Numbered from the stretch's first letter, positions 23,823-34,550 are shown. The stretch is DNA of 64,000 bases from Pseudoduganella lurida (GCF_007830455.1 NZ_VLLB01000005.1:1-64000), one strand, 5' to 3'. The notes: generated by a model from the sequence alone, not told the origin. A program made the numbers and translations.

Positions 23823-24661
23823 TACGTATCCTTGTTCTGCATCTGATGAAAACGGTTCGGCACCAGCCGGCCCATGCCATAGCGCTGCGCATGCTTCAGC
23901 GCGCCGAACGTGTATTGCTGGGCCAGGTCGACGGCCTGCGGCAGCGCCACGCCCTGCGCCATGTAGGCGGCGATCGCGGCCGACAGCACGCCGCCGGCGC
24001 CCACGAACGGGCCCACCAGGTGCTGCCAGCGGTCGTGCCGCACCACGCCTCCGTCACCATACAGCGTATTGGCGCGCAGGCCCGATTCGGCACGCGAGGT
24101 GCCGGCCGGCGTGCCCGTCACCAGCACGTATTCGCAACCCAGGTCGATCAGGTGCTGGGCATCGTCGCCGATCGTTTCGCCGTTCGACAGGTCGCGCCAG
24201 GTTTCCGCCATGCGGCCCAGCTCCACCTGCGACAGCACCAGCAGCGTGGCCTGCGGCACCAGCAGCTGGCGCAGCACCGTGAGGAGTTCTTCCGGGTCGG
24301 TCTGTTCCGACAGGGCCGGCAGCTGCGAGCCGAAGGGATCGAGGATCAGGGGCGCATCGGGATAATCGGAGACCACTTCGGCGATCGAGGACACGTGTTC
24401 CATGTCGTCGATGGCGCCGATCTTGAAGGCCGCCACCGCCGCATCTTCCAGTACCACGCGGGCCTGGTCGGAGACCCAGTCCGGCTCCACGTGCTGCTGT
24501 TCCTCGACGCGGGCGCTGTCGCCGATGAGCAGCGCCGTGGTCACTGCCAGGCCGTGGCAACCGAGCGCCGCGAAGACGCCAAGGTCGGCATGCACGCCCA
24601 CCGCGCCGATCGGATCGGCCACGCCGAATGTCAGAATGAGGGGAGATGTTTGGTTTTGCAC
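23822..24661 (-). CDS. Divergent ThiD-like kinase (hydroxymethylpyrimidine kinase family)
   Basis: The 279-residue protein aligns by eye with ThiD, which phosphorylates hydroxymethylpyrimidine twice in thiamine synthesis. However, the N-terminal motif SDPSGGAGIQAD is degraded to [12 protein letters not shown] (15-26). The C-terminal GTGCTLSAAIAA is [12 protein letters not shown] (221-232), so the conserved Cys of the anion-hole region is Gly. The fold seems complete. It sits between hemL and rubredoxin instead of with thi genes. It may have another substrate or have lost activity; thiamine synthesis should not be assumed from it. Confidence 0.7.
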   Translation of the reverse strand: MQNQTSPLILTFGVADPIGAVGVHADLGVFAALGCHGLAVTTALLIGDSARVEEQQHVEPDWVSDQARVVLEDAAVAAFKIGAIDDMEHVSSIAEVVSDYPDAPLILDPFGSQLPALSEQTDPEELLTVLRQLLVPQATLLVLSQVELGRMAETWRDLSNGETIGDDAQHLIDLGCEYVLVTGTPAGTSRAESGLRANTLYGDGGVVRHDRWQHLVGPFVGAGGVLSAAIAAYMAQGVALPQAVDLAQQYTFGALKHAQRYGMGRLVPNRFHQMQNKDT

Positions 24662-24717
24662 GGCCAGTAGATTAAGATACCCGATCCGGCATTTTACTAG
24701 ATAGAGGGTGGCAAAAC

Positions 24718-24918
24718 GTGAGCAGCAATGTTGAGAGCAATACGGGCGTGGAATTCAAAAGCTGGATGTGCCTGATCTGCGGCTGGATCTACGACGAAGC
24801 GGCCGGCCTGCCGGACGAAGGCATCGCGCCGGGCACCCGCTGGGAAGACGTGCCGATGAACTGGACCTGCCCGGAATGCGGCGCGCGCAAGGACGATTTC
24901 GAGATGGTGGCCTTCTAA
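24718..24918 (+). CDS. Rubredoxin
   Basis: The 66-residue protein has the iron knuckles CLICG (Cys18, Cys21) and CPECG (Cys51, Cys54) with the WIYDEAAGLPDEGIAPGTRWEDVP spacer typical of rubredoxins. It carries one electron at a time through a Fe(Cys)4 centre. It starts with GTG at 24718 after a GAGGG site and has about 15 extra N-terminal residues compared with the usual 54-residue form. It is divergent from the ThiD-like gene and precedes the pilG operon by 91 bases. A rubredoxin upstream of pilGH is a common betaproteobacterial arrangement; the electron partner is not known. Confidence 0.93.
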   Translation: MSSNVESNTGVEFKSWMCLICGWIYDEAAGLPDEGIAPGTRWEDVPMNWTCPECGARKDDFEMVAF

Positions 24919-25009
24919 GGAAGCGGGGCGCCGGCTGGCATTCCGACCTGGGCGCCGTCATTTTCCCCCTGTGCTATCGTAGCGGGAACGGTGGGTAACC
25001 AGACAGGAT

Positions 25010-25429
25010 ATGACGACAGCCGATATCACGACAGCGCCAGCGGAAGGCTCGAGGAGCGATGGGCTGAAGATCATGGTGATCGACGACAGCAGCACGATCC
25101 GCCGCTCCGCCGAGATCTTCCTCAGCCAGGCCGGCTACCGGGTGGTGCTGGCCGAAGACGGTTTCGATGCGCTGGCCAAGATCGTCGAACATGCGCCGGC
25201 GCTGGTGTTCTGCGACATCCTGATGCCCCGCCTGGACGGCTACCAGACCTGCGCGCTGATCAAGCAGAGCGCGAAATTCCACGCCACGCCCGTGCTGATG
25301 CTGTCCTCGAAGGACGGCCTGTTCGACCGGGCGCGCGGCGCGATGGTCGGCTCCTCGGCCTATCTCACCAAACCCTTCAGCAAAGACAGCCTGCTGGCCG
25401 CGGTGCGCGAGCACACAACGCAAGCATAA
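25010..25429 (+). CDS. pilG: Twitching motility response regulator PilG
   Basis: This is a stand-alone receiver domain of 139 residues with an N-terminal extension of about 19. The acidic pocket lies at IDDSS (24-28), the phosphorylated aspartate is Asp69 in VFCDILMP, and the switch lysine is in AYLTKPFS. In the Pil-Chp system PilG is phosphorylated by ChpA and promotes pilus extension and cAMP signalling. It is the first gene of the operon; pilH follows after 19 bases. A 91-base gap from rubredoxin leaves room for a promoter. Confidence 0.92.
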   Translation: MTTADITTAPAEGSRSDGLKIMVIDDSSTIRRSAEIFLSQAGYRVVLAEDGFDALAKIVEHAPALVFCDILMPRLDGYQTCALIKQSAKFHATPVLMLSSKDGLFDRARGAMVGSSAYLTKPFSKDSLLAAVREHTTQA

Positions 25430-25448
25430 GCGACCACAGGAACCCAGC

Positions 25449-25814
25449 ATGGCCATCCACAGAATTCTGATCGTCGACGATTCGCCCACCGAGCGCTACT
25501 ACCTGACGGACATCCTGTCCCGCAACGGCTATGCCGTGTCCACCGCCGAAAACGGCGAGCAGGCGATGGCCAGCATCCGCGCCGACAAGCCGGAACTGAT
25601 CCTGATGGACGTGGTGATGCCCGGCGCGAACGGCTTCCAGGTCACCCGCTCGATCGCCCGCGATCCCGAGCTGCAGGATGTGCCGGTGTTCATCTGCTCG
25701 TCGAAGAACCAGGAGACGGACCGTATCTGGGGGCTGCGCCAGGGTGCCAAGGAATACCTGGTGAAGCCGGTCGACGCGGCCGAGCTGCTGTCCAAGATCG
25801 AAGCGCTCGGCTGA
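25449..25814 (+). CDS. pilH: Twitching motility response regulator PilH
   Basis: This is a second single receiver domain (121 residues) with IVDDS at 8-12, phosphorylated Asp54 in ILMDVVMPG and the switch lysine in EYLVKPVD. In Pseudomonas PilH acts as a phosphate sink and opposes PilG. It overlaps pilI by one base (TGATG), so translation is coupled. The SSKNQETDRIWGLRQGAKEY segment is typical of the PilH branch. Confidence 0.93.
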   Translation: MAIHRILIVDDSPTERYYLTDILSRNGYAVSTAENGEQAMASIRADKPELILMDVVMPGANGFQVTRSIARDPELQDVPVFICSSKNQETDRIWGLRQGAKEYLVKPVDAAELLSKIEALG

Positions 25815-26365
25815 TGGTGCGCACGGACGACGACACCCAGTCCCACGACGGCGAACGCCGCAGCCGGCTGCGCCAGTACCAGGTGCAGCTGCTGGAACGC
25901 ATGCAGGCCGCGCAGGGCGCCGCGCCGGCCGCGGGCCGCGAATTGGGCGTACTCGTCGGCGCCCGCCACTGCCTGCTGGACCTGACGCAGATCGGCGAGA
26001 TCGTGCCGCAGCAGGCCATCGCGCCGGTGCCGCTCACCCAGCCCTGGTACCTGGGCCTGGCCAACCTGCGCGGCAGCCTGACCGGCGTCGTCGACCTGGC
26101 CCGCTACCTGGGCGATGCACCGGCGCTGCCCGGCCCGGAAACGCGCCTGCTGACCTTCTCGGCCACGCTCGGCCTGCCGTGCGCGCTGCAGGCCACGCGC
26201 GTGCTGGGCCTGCGCCGGCTGGACGACATGCAGCCGGCTGCCGCCACGGCGGACGATCCCGCCTGGTGCGCCGGACGGCACGCCGATGCCGATGGCCAGG
26301 CCTGGCTGCGGCTCGACCTGGCGCTGCTGGTACGGGAAGCGCGCTTCCTGCAGATCGGCGTCTAG
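25814..26365 (+). CDS. pilI: CheW-like adaptor PilI
   Basis: This 183-residue protein has a single CheW domain (from about 43) that links the receptor PilJ to the kinase ChpA. The conserved [17 protein letters not shown] segment is clear, with the following turn that binds the receptor tip. The first 40 residues are charged and probably flexible. It overlaps pilH and ends 31 bases before pilJ. Confidence 0.9.
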   Translation: MVRTDDDTQSHDGERRSRLRQYQVQLLERMQAAQGAAPAAGRELGVLVGARHCLLDLTQIGEIVPQQAIAPVPLTQPWYLGLANLRGSLTGVVDLARYLGDAPALPGPETRLLTFSATLGLPCALQATRVLGLRRLDDMQPAAATADDPAWCAGRHADADGQAWLRLDLALLVREARFLQIGV

Positions 26366-26396
26366 CGCCCGCCACCACGCACCGCGAAAGGGAACG

Positions 26397-28748
26397 ATGG
26401 GCCTCTTTTCACGCAATCCGTCACGCAACCTGGCACGCAGACGGGAGCACCGGCGCGACGAACGCGGTCCGGACTCCGAATTTGCCTATGGCGCCGCCGC
26501 CGCCGACTCCCGTTTCGCCTATCAGGCCGGCGCCGTTGCGGGCACGGTCCCCGCACCCGATCCCTCCCGTGTCGCCGATGTCGACGATTCCCCGCTGCGC
26601 CTGCGCGATGCGCTGCGCCGCCGCGGCAGGGCCGGCGCGGTGCCGGACAGCCCGTCGCTGCGGTTGCCGCTGATCGGCCACCTGCCGCCGCAGCGCCAGC
26701 TGAGCTATCTCGTCACCGCGCTGGCAGTCAGCGTGGCCCTGTCGGCCGGCTTCGTGGCGCTGAACGTGGAACACAATGCGCAAAGCGCCGCCAGCACGCA
26801 GGTGGCCGGCGACGCGCTGATGCACTCGCAGCGCATCGGCAAGGCGGCGCCCAATGCGGTGCAGGGCAATGCGGAAGGCTTCCGCCAGCTGGCCGAAAGC
26901 CGCCGCGAACTGGAGAACGACCTGGCGCTCCTCGCCAATGGCGGCAGCTTCCGCAACCGCGATGTACCGGCGGCCGGCACGGCGCAGCAGGCCGCGGTGA
27001 CGGCGGCACGCGCCAAATGGGCCGCCACCGCGAAGGCGGCCGACACCATCCTGGCGCTGCGCGGCGACCTGGCCGGCATGGACCAGGCGCTGCGCACGCT
27101 CGACCGGGGCGCGCCGCAACTGCTGGCGCAGGTCGAAGAGATCGCGGCACTGCGGCTGCAGCGCGGTGCCGGCGCGCGCGAAGTCGCCGCGCTGGGCCGG
27201 CTGGCGATGCTGACGCAGCGGCTGAGCCGGGGCGCCGCCGATTTCCTCAGTGCGGACGGCATCGGTTCCGAAACGGCCTTCCGGATGGGCCGCGACATCG
27301 CCACCTTCCGCCTCACCGTCGATGGGCTGCTGAACGGCAGCACTGCGCTGGGCCTGGCCGCCGTGGGCGACGCCGACGTGCGCGAACGCCTGGCCGCGCT
27401 GCGCACCAGCTTCGAACCGTACCAGGCGCAGGCCGGCACGATCCTGGCCCGCGCCGACCGCTTCGTGGCCGCCAAGGATGCCGAACGCCTCGTCTTCGGC
27501 CGCAACGAGGAACTGCGCCAGGCCCTCGCCGAACTGCAGGACAGCTACCGCGGCACGCTGGGGGAACTGAACTGGACGTTCTGGCTGATGGTGGCCGGCG
27601 GCATGCTGACCCTGCTGACGGGCGCCGCGATCGGCCGCGTGCTGCTGCAGGACTCGTACAACCGCACCCGCGCCGCCGAGCACCGACGCCAGCAGGCCGA
27701 GACGCTGCGGCTGCAGGCGCAGAAGAAGGAGGAGGAAGCCAAGGCCACCAATGCGCAGAACCAGGCGGCCATCCTGCGCCTGATGAACGAGCTGCAGGAA
27801 GTGGCCGATGGCGACCTGACGGTGCAGGCCACCGTCTCGGAAGACATCACGGGCGCGATCGCCGACTCCGTCAACTACACGGTCGAGGAACTGCGCGGGC
27901 TGGTGGGCCGCGTAACGGCGACGGCCGAGCAGGTGAATCTCGCGTCCACGCACGCGCAGGGCATCTCGACGGAACTGCTGGGCGCCTCGCAGCAGCAGGC
28001 CAGCGAGATCCGCGCCGCCAGCGCCACCGTGCTGCGCATGGCCAAGGAAATCACCGAGGTGTCGCGCTCCGCCGCCGAATCGGCCGACGTGGCACGCCAG
28101 TCGGTCGATGCGGCGCGCCAGGGCGCCACCGCCGTGCAGAACGCCATCACCGGCATGCACGGCATCCGCGAACAGATCCAGGAAACCTCCAAGCGCATCA
28201 AGCGGCTGGGCGAATCGTCGCAGGAGATCGGCGAAATCACCGAGCTGATCTCGGACATCACCGAGCAGACCAACGTGCTGGCGCTGAACGCGGCGATCCA
28301 GGCCGCATCGGCCGGCGAGGCGGGGCGCGGCTTCTCGGTGGTGGCGGAGGAGGTGCAGCGGCTGGCCGAGCGTTCCGCGTCGGCCGCCAAGCAGATCGGC
28401 GCGCTGGTGCGCACCATCCAGGCCGACACGCACGACACGGTGGCGGCGATGGAAAAGGCCACCAGTGGCGTGGTGGAAGGCGCGCAGCTGTCCGATGCGG
28501 CCGGCGCCGCGCTGGAAGACATCCAGCGCGTGTCGCAGCAGCTCGCCGAACTGATCGAAGGCATGTCGCGGGCCACCGGTGCTCAGGCCACGTCGGCCAG
28601 CGGCGTGGCGCGCAATATCGGCCATATCCTGCAAGTGACGGAACAGACCAAGGACGGCACGCAGCAGACGGCGCAATCGGTGCGCCAGCTGTCCGACCTG
28701 GCCCAGCAGCTGAAGGATTCCGTCTCGCGTTTCCGCATTACCTCATGA
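26397..28748 (+). CDS. pilJ: Methyl-accepting chemotaxis protein PilJ
   Basis: The 783-residue receptor starts at ATG 26397 (AAGGGA site upstream). It has a charged N-terminal tail of about 90 residues, a first membrane segment ([22 protein letters not shown]), a large helical periplasmic region of PilJ type, a second membrane segment ([20 protein letters not shown]) near 390-410, a HAMP-like linker and a long signalling coiled coil. The hairpin tip is [20 protein letters not shown] with [20 protein letters not shown]. In Pseudomonas PilJ senses pilus-related signals. The cytoplasmic N-terminal tail is longer than usual and poorly conserved in appearance. Confidence 0.93.
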   Translation: MGLFSRNPSRNLARRREHRRDERGPDSEFAYGAAAADSRFAYQAGAVAGTVPAPDPSRVADVDDSPLRLRDALRRRGRAGAVPDSPSLRLPLIGHLPPQRQLSYLVTALAVSVALSAGFVALNVEHNAQSAASTQVAGDALMHSQRIGKAAPNAVQGNAEGFRQLAESRRELENDLALLANGGSFRNRDVPAAGTAQQAAVTAARAKWAATAKAADTILALRGDLAGMDQALRTLDRGAPQLLAQVEEIAALRLQRGAGAREVAALGRLAMLTQRLSRGAADFLSADGIGSETAFRMGRDIATFRLTVDGLLNGSTALGLAAVGDADVRERLAALRTSFEPYQAQAGTILARADRFVAAKDAERLVFGRNEELRQALAELQDSYRGTLGELNWTFWLMVAGGMLTLLTGAAIGRVLLQDSYNRTRAAEHRRQQAETLRLQAQKKEEEAKATNAQNQAAILRLMNELQEVADGDLTVQATVSEDITGAIADSVNYTVEELRGLVGRVTATAEQVNLASTHAQGISTELLGASQQQASEIRAASATVLRMAKEITEVSRSAAESADVARQSVDAARQGATAVQNAITGMHGIREQIQETSKRIKRLGESSQEIGEITELISDITEQTNVLALNAAIQAASAGEAGRGFSVVAEEVQRLAERSASAAKQIGALVRTIQADTHDTVAAMEKATSGVVEGAQLSDAAGAALEDIQRVSQQLAELIEGMSRATGAQATSASGVARNIGHILQVTEQTKDGTQQTAQSVRQLSDLAQQLKDSVSRFRITS

Positions 28749-28755
28749 GGCAAGC

Positions 28756-31700
28756 ATGATCGAAAGCCGTACGTCCCATCCCGTGTCCAGCCACTCCTTC
28801 GACCCCGGTCCGCTGTCCTGGGTGATGGGCGAGATCCGCGAGGCGCTGGGGCGGTCGCGCACGGCGCTGTTCGAGGCCGGCGGGCTCGATCCGGAAGACC
28901 AGGCCACCGCGCTGCGGCTGGCCAAGTCGCACCTGCACCAGGCGCATGGCGCCCTGCAGATGGTGGATGTGGAAGGCGTGGCGGCGGTCACGCAGCTGGC
29001 CGAGGAAGCGCTGGACCGCTTCAAGGATGGCAGCGTGAAATGCAGCGCCGACCATGTGCAGGCCATCGCCGAGCTGTACCAGGCGCTGGTGGAGTTCCTG
29101 GAAGAGCTGCTGGACGGCGCGCCGTTCCAGCCGGTGCGGCTGTTCCCGTATTACGAGGCGGTGCAGCGCCTGCTGGGCGCCGCGCGCATCCATCCGGCCG
29201 ACCTGTTCTTCCCGGACCTGGCGCGCACGCCCGAGCTGCCCGCCGCCGAAGGCGACACGGCGGATTTCGGCGCGCTGCGCAGCCGTTTCGAACGGGCGCT
29301 GCTGCCTTACCTGAAGTCGGGCGACCCGGCCCAGGCGCAGCCGCTGGCCGAGGTGATCGCCGAAGTGGCGGCCGCGCAGGCCGCGCCGCGCAGCCGCGTG
29401 TTCTGGCTGGCGCTGCAGGCCGGCGCGGAGCTGGTGGCGGCCGGCCATCTGGCGGGCGGCGTGTACGTGAAGCAGCTGTTCGGCGCGGCCAACCTGCAGA
29501 TGCGCCGGCTGGCCCAGGGCGCACCCGAAACGCCCGATGCGGTGCTGCGCGATGCGCTGTTCTTCATCGCCGCGGCCGACCCGGACCAGCTGACACCGCT
29601 GGCCCAGGCATTGCGCAGCGGCTTCGCGCTGGACGGCACGGTGCCGGCCGACTACACCGCAAAGCGCTACGGCCAGATCGATCCGGAGGCGCTGGCACGT
29701 GCGCATGACGGCCTGGCGCAGTCGCGCGCCGCCTGGCAGCGCACCGAGGAAGGCGACGACGGCGCGCCGGCCGATCTTTCCCGGGCGCTGGCGCTGGTGG
29801 CTGCGGCGGCGGACAAACTGAACGTCACGCCGCTGGCCGCGCTGATGCGGCAGGTCGCCAGCGTGGCCGGCACGGCGGCCGGCAGCGGACGCAGCGAGGC
29901 GCTCGGCCTGGAGGTGGCGACGGCGCTGCTGTTTGCCGGGCACGGCCTGGACCAGATCCGCCACCTGCCGGACGATTTCGCCGCCAGCGCGGACACCATC
30001 GGCGCGCGCCTGCAGGCCCTGGTGGCGGGCGAACAGCCGCCCGCGCCGGCCCAGTGGCAGCACGGCCTGGCCCAGCAGCTGCGGCAGGACGATACCGTGG
30101 CCGCGCTGGCGCAGCAGATGAAGGCCACGCTGCGCGACGTGGAGCGGGCGCTGGACGAGTTCCATGCCGACGCCGGCCAGCGCCCGCAGCTGGCGGCGCT
30201 CGATGGCATGCTGCACCAGCTGGAAGGCGCGCTGGCCATCACGGACCAGCCGGAGGGACAGGCGGCGGTGCGCCACGTGCGCGGCGCCGTTGCCGGCCTG
30301 GCGCAGGGGGCGGCGCCGGAGGAGGGCCGCCAGCTCGATGCCATCGCGCAGAACGTCGGCGCGCTGGGCTTCTTTGTCGACATGCTGGCCCAGAACGGTG
30401 CCGGCGCGCGGGAAAGGTTTGCCTTCGATGCCGCGCAGGGGACGTTCCGCGCCGTCCCGTTCCGCAAGATCGCCGGCGCCGAATCGATTCCCGTGCTGGA
30501 GGAAGAAGTGCCGCCGCCCGCCGTGCCGGTACTGGAGGAAAGCTATCCGGCCTCGGGCACCGGCGACGCGGCGATCGAGGCCGAGCTGCTGGAGATCTTC
30601 ATCGGCGAAGCGCAGGAGGTGCTGGCCTTCGTCGACAGCACGCTGGCGCAGCCCCGCGCCGAGGCGGGAGCGCCGGCCAGCCTGGCGCAGCTGCGCCGCT
30701 CGTTCCACACGCTCAAGGGCAGCGGCCGCATGGTGGGATTGAACCAGTTCGCCGACGCGGCATCGGCGATCGAAAAGGTCATGAACACGTGGATCGGCGA
30801 GGAGCGGGCGGCCAGCGATGCGCTGTTCGGCCTTCTCGAATGGAGCGCGGCCGAGCTGGACGCCTGGGTCGCCGAGCTGGTCGCGCAAGGGATCTCGCCG
30901 CGCAGTGCCGCACCGCTGGCGGCCGCCGCGGCACGGGTGCAGCAGGGCGGGGCGTTTGCCGCGCCGGCTGCGGCGCCCCCCGCGCCGGCGAGCGGATCCG
31001 CGGCAGAGGAGTCTGCAGCCGACGAATCCGCAACCGACGAATCCCCCACCGACGAATTAGCAACCGCAGCACGCACCGGAGCCGGATCGGCGGCGGCCGA
31101 GGCCTATGTCACGGACGAAAACGCGACCGAGGAAAGCGCCGCCGCCGCGCCGGAGATGGGGCACGCTTCGACCGCGCCGTATGCACTGCAGCAGCCCGCG
31201 GCGGACGAGCAGCAGCCGCCAGCGGAGGACGAGCAACTGCCGCAGGCAGCGGAGGCACCGGCAACGGAACCGGCCAGCGCCATGACCTTCATCGGCCGCC
31301 TCGCCGTGCCCGCGCCGCTGTATGACATCTACGTGGTGGAAGCGGCCGGGCTGGTGCGCACGCTGGCCGAGGCCGGCGCTGCCTGGCGTACCGAGGGCCG
31401 TCCCCCCGACACGATGCTGCCGGCCGCGCACACGCTGGCAGGCGTCTCGGCCACCGTCGGCTTCAAGGCGCTGCGCGATCTGGCGCACGCGCTGGAGGCA
31501 ACGCTGGAAGCGGCCCCGCCGATGCTGCACGATCCCGCCCACCACGACGCGGTCGACGTGGCCGTCGCGCGTATCGGCCAGATGCTCGACGGCTTCACGG
31601 CCGGCGAGCTGCCCGACGAGCAGCCGGAACTGGTGGCCGCGCTGGAACAGCTGCGCGCCGAATGGGCCCGCGCGCACGGCTTCGGCCCGGAACTGGAAGC

Positions 31701-34419
31701 GCGCCTGGACAGCATGCTGGGCGGGATGCACGCCGAAGCGCAGGCAGAAGCGCAGCCCGATGCCGCCGCCCCCCAGGACGACTTGACGGCGCGCTTGGAG
31801 ACGCTGTTTGCCGATACCTACCAGGCGCTGCTGGCCGATCCGCCGGCGGCACCGGAGCGCGGCACGGCGGCGCCTGCCCGTCCGCCCGCCGCCACGCAGG
31901 ACGAATCGATCGACGACCTGTTCGACTCCGCGTTCGACGATGCCTTTGCCGCGCCGCCGCTGACGCAGGCCGCGCCGGAGGCGTTGGCGGAACCTGATAC
32001 GGGCCTGCAGGACGCACCGCAGGCGGAGTCGCTGCCGGAAGCCGCTGAAGCAGCGCCGGAAGCCGAAGCCGAAACCGAAACCGAAACCGAAGCCGAAACC
32101 GAAACCGAAGCCGAAACCGAAGCCGAAACCGAAACCGAAGCAGCAGCGGAAGAACCGGCCGTCCAGGTGCTGGCCCTGCCCGAACCCGAATCGAACCTGC
32201 CGCCGGTGGCCGATGAACTCGACCCCGACCTGCTGCCCGTGTTCCTGGAAGAGGGGGCGGACCTGCTACCGCAGGTGGGCGCCGCGCTGCGCGCCTGGCA
32301 GCATGCGCCGGACCATGGCGAACATCCGGCCACGCTGCAGCGCGTGCTGCATACTCTCAAGGGCAGCGCGCGCATGGCCGGCGCCATGCGCCTGGGCCAG
32401 CACGCCCACGAGATGGAAACCCATATCGAGGGCATGGGGCAGCCCGCGCCGCAGGCGTTCGAGGAATTGCTGGCCCATTACGACCATGCGCTGCTGCTGT
32501 TCGAACAGCTGCAGCATCCCGCCAGCGCGGAACCGGCGGCCCCAGCCTCCGCCCCGGCCGAACCGGAAGGCGCCGCCGCCCAGGTGCCGCTGGTGCGGGT
32601 GCGTGCGGACATCCTCGACCGCCTCGTCAACCAGGCCGGCGAGGTGTCGATCAGCCGCTCGCGCCTGGAAAACGAGGTGGGGGCACTGCGCACGGCGCTG
32701 GCCGACTTCCAGGACAATCTGGACCGCCTGCGGGGCCACCTGCGCGAGGTGGAGATGCAGGCCGAGACGCAGATCGCGTCGCGCCTGTCCATCGCCGGCG
32801 AGCGCGAATTCGATCCGCTCGAATTCGACCGCTTCACGCGCCTGCAGGAGCTCACGCGCATGATGGCCGAAAGCGTGGGCGACGTGGCTTCGTTCCACGC
32901 CAGCCTGGTGCGTTCGGTGGACAGCGCCAGCGACGACCTGGTGCAGCAGGCGCGCATGACCCGCGACCTGCAGCGCGACCTGATGCGGGTGCGGATGGTG
33001 CCGTTCGCGAGCATCGCCGAACGCCTGTTCCGCGTGGCGCGCCAGAGTGCCAAGGAACTCGACAAGCGCGTCAACCTGGATATCCGCGGCGGTTCCGTGG
33101 AGATGGACCGGGGCGTGCTGGAGCGGATGGCGGCGCCGTTCGAACACCTGCTGCGCAACGCGATCGTGCACGGCATCGAACCGCGCGTGGTGCGCGCCGA
33201 AGCGGGCAAGGAAGAAACCGGCGAGATCCTGGTGCAGGCCACCCAGCAGGGCAACGAAGTGGTGCTGGAGTTCTCGGACGATGGCGCCGGGCTGGACCTG
33301 GACCGCATCCGCGCCAAGGCGCGCGAGCTGGGCCTGCTGACGGCCGACACTGCGGACGATGCCGATCCGGCGCAGGTCGCCAACCTGATCTTCGAGCCGG
33401 GCTTCTCCACGGCGGACACGCTGACGGAGCTGGCCGGCCGCGGCGTGGGCATGGACGTGGTGCGCTCGGAAGCGCAGACGCTGGGCGGCCGTATCGACAC
33501 GCACACGGTACCGGGGCAGGGCACCCGCTTCATCATCCACCTGCCGTTGACATTGGCCGTCACGCAGGTGGTGCTGCTGGCCGCCGGCGGCAAGACGCAT
33601 GCGGTGCCGGCGGCGCTGGTGGAGCAGGTGCTGCAGGTGAAGGCGGGCGCGCTGGACGAAGCGTCCGGCACGGTGGACGTGGGCGGCCAGCCGCTGGCGC
33701 TGCACTACCTGCCGGCGCTGCTGGGCGAGACGGGCGCGCGGCCGCTGGCGCAGCGTTCGGTGGCCGTGCTGGTGCTGCGGGCCGGCACCGACCGGCTGGC
33801 GATCCGCGCCGACGAGGTGCTGGGCAACCGCGAAGTGGTCGTCAAGAACACGGGCCCGCAGCTGGCGCGCGTGCCCGGCATCGCGGGAGCCACCGTGCTG
33901 GGGTCGGGCGAGATCGTGTTGATCCTCAATCCCGTGATCCTGTTCCAGCAGCGTGCCCAGCACCTGGCCGAGTCCGGGACCGGCGTGCCGGCCGCCGCAC
34001 TGGCGCCGGTGCTGCCGCAGGCGGCCAGCGGCACGATCCTGGTCGTCGACGATTCGCTCACGGTGCGCAAGGTCACGCAGCGGCTGCTCGAACGCGAGGG
34101 CTACACGGTGCTGCTGGCGAAGGATGGCGTGGAGGCGCTCGAGCAGGTCGCCGTGCGCAAGCCGGACCTGATGCTGGTCGATATCGAGATGCCGCGCATG
34201 GACGGCTTCGACCTGACCCGCAACATCCGCGCCGATGCCGCCACGCGCGACATCCCGATCATCATGATCACCTCGCGCAGCGCGGACAAGCACCGCAACG
34301 CCGCGCTGCAGCTGGGCGTGAATGCCTACTTCGGCAAGCCGTTCCAGGAGACCATCCTGCTGGGGGCGATTGCGGGGTTGCTGCCGGGTGTGGAGGAGGC
34401 TGGTGCCCGGGACCGCTGA
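28756..34419 (+). CDS. chpA: ChpA/PilL-type hybrid chemosensory histidine kinase
   Basis: This 1,887-residue CheA-like kinase has several Hpt-type modules. Recognisable phosphohistidine sites are HTLKGS at His651 and His1199 and an HTLAG variant at His892; the first 500 residues carry degenerate helical repeats. Next come the dimerisation region and the ATPase domain (HLLRNAIVHGIEPR, DDGAGLDLDRI, GRGVGMDVVRSEAQTLGG). A CheW domain follows, then a C-terminal receiver from about 1759 with phosphorylated Asp1809 in MLVDIEMPRMDG. An acidic Glu/Thr/Ala repeat lies at about 1102-1130, before the third Hpt. It receives signals through PilJ and PilI and phosphorylates PilG and PilH. No pilK, chpB or chpC gene follows. 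Confidence 0.93.
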   Translation: MIESRTSHPVSSHSFDPGPLSWVMGEIREALGRSRTALFEAGGLDPEDQATALRLAKSHLHQAHGALQMVDVEGVAAVTQLAEEALDRFKDGSVKCSADHVQAIAELYQALVEFLEELLDGAPFQPVRLFPYYEAVQRLLGAARIHPADLFFPDLARTPELPAAEGDTADFGALRSRFERALLPYLKSGDPAQAQPLAEVIAEVAAAQAAPRSRVFWLALQAGAELVAAGHLAGGVYVKQLFGAANLQMRRLAQGAPETPDAVLRDALFFIAAADPDQLTPLAQALRSGFALDGTVPADYTAKRYGQIDPEALARAHDGLAQSRAAWQRTEEGDDGAPADLSRALALVAAAADKLNVTPLAALMRQVASVAGTAAGSGRSEALGLEVATALLFAGHGLDQIRHLPDDFAASADTIGARLQALVAGEQPPAPAQWQHGLAQQLRQDDTVAALAQQMKATLRDVERALDEFHADAGQRPQLAALDGMLHQLEGALAITDQPEGQAAVRHVRGAVAGLAQGAAPEEGRQLDAIAQNVGALGFFVDMLAQNGAGARERFAFDAAQGTFRAVPFRKIAGAESIPVLEEEVPPPAVPVLEESYPASGTGDAAIEAELLEIFIGEAQEVLAFVDSTLAQPRAEAGAPASLAQLRRSFHTLKGSGRMVGLNQFADAASAIEKVMNTWIGEERAASDALFGLLEWSAAELDAWVAELVAQGISPRSAAPLAAAAARVQQGGAFAAPAAAPPAPASGSAAEESAADESATDESPTDELATAARTGAGSAAAEAYVTDENATEESAAAAPEMGHASTAPYALQQPAADEQQPPAEDEQLPQAAEAPATEPASAMTFIGRLAVPAPLYDIYVVEAAGLVRTLAEAGAAWRTEGRPPDTMLPAAHTLAGVSATVGFKALRDLAHALEATLEAAPPMLHDPAHHDAVDVAVARIGQMLDGFTAGELPDEQPELVAALEQLRAEWARAHGFGPELEARLDSMLGGMHAEAQAEAQPDAAAPQDDLTARLETLFADTYQALLADPPAAPERGTAAPARPPAATQDESIDDLFDSAFDDAFAAPPLTQAAPEALAEPDTGLQDAPQAESLPEAAEAAPEAEAETETETEAETETEAETEAETETEAAAEEPAVQVLALPEPESNLPPVADELDPDLLPVFLEEGADLLPQVGAALRAWQHAPDHGEHPATLQRVLHTLKGSARMAGAMRLGQHAHEMETHIEGMGQPAPQAFEELLAHYDHALLLFEQLQHPASAEPAAPASAPAEPEGAAAQVPLVRVRADILDRLVNQAGEVSISRSRLENEVGALRTALADFQDNLDRLRGHLREVEMQAETQIASRLSIAGEREFDPLEFDRFTRLQELTRMMAESVGDVASFHASLVRSVDSASDDLVQQARMTRDLQRDLMRVRMVPFASIAERLFRVARQSAKELDKRVNLDIRGGSVEMDRGVLERMAAPFEHLLRNAIVHGIEPRVVRAEAGKEETGEILVQATQQGNEVVLEFSDDGAGLDLDRIRAKARELGLLTADTADDADPAQVANLIFEPGFSTADTLTELAGRGVGMDVVRSEAQTLGGRIDTHTVPGQGTRFIIHLPLTLAVTQVVLLAAGGKTHAVPAALVEQVLQVKAGALDEASGTVDVGGQPLALHYLPALLGETGARPLAQRSVAVLVLRAGTDRLAIRADEVLGNREVVVKNTGPQLARVPGIAGATVLGSGEIVLILNPVILFQQRAQHLAESGTGVPAAALAPVLPQAASGTILVVDDSLTVRKVTQRLLEREGYTVLLAKDGVEALEQVAVRKPDLMLVDIEMPRMDGFDLTRNIRADAATRDIPIIMITSRSADKHRNAALQLGVNAYFGKPFQETILLGAIAGLLPGVEEAGARDR

Positions 34420-34425
34420 GCCGCC

Positions 34426-34540
34426 GGGGTCTGACCCACAGCGCCCGGGCCTTCCCGGGAATCCGCGGCTGCATCGCGGGTCTGACCCCAGCAGTTGGCA
34501 TGCGAGCCGACTGCGCATCCGAACGGCCGGGGTCAGACCC
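34426..34540. repeat. Three GGGTC/GACCC palindromes between chpA and photolyase genes
   Basis: The cores GGGTCTGACCC (34427-34437 and 34478-34488) and GGGTCAGACCC (34530-34540) are perfect 11-base palindromes around one base. A degenerate fourth, GGGTCACACCCC, covers the last codons and stop of the photolyase gene at 34607-34618. The group is related to the copies at 51304-51406. Confidence 0.8.
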
Positions 34541-34550
34541 GCGGTCTAGC

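Noticed and set aside
22536..23846. Long plus-strand frame opposite hemL
   Set aside because: Shadow of the hemL codon pattern; hemL is complete and unmistakable on the other strand.
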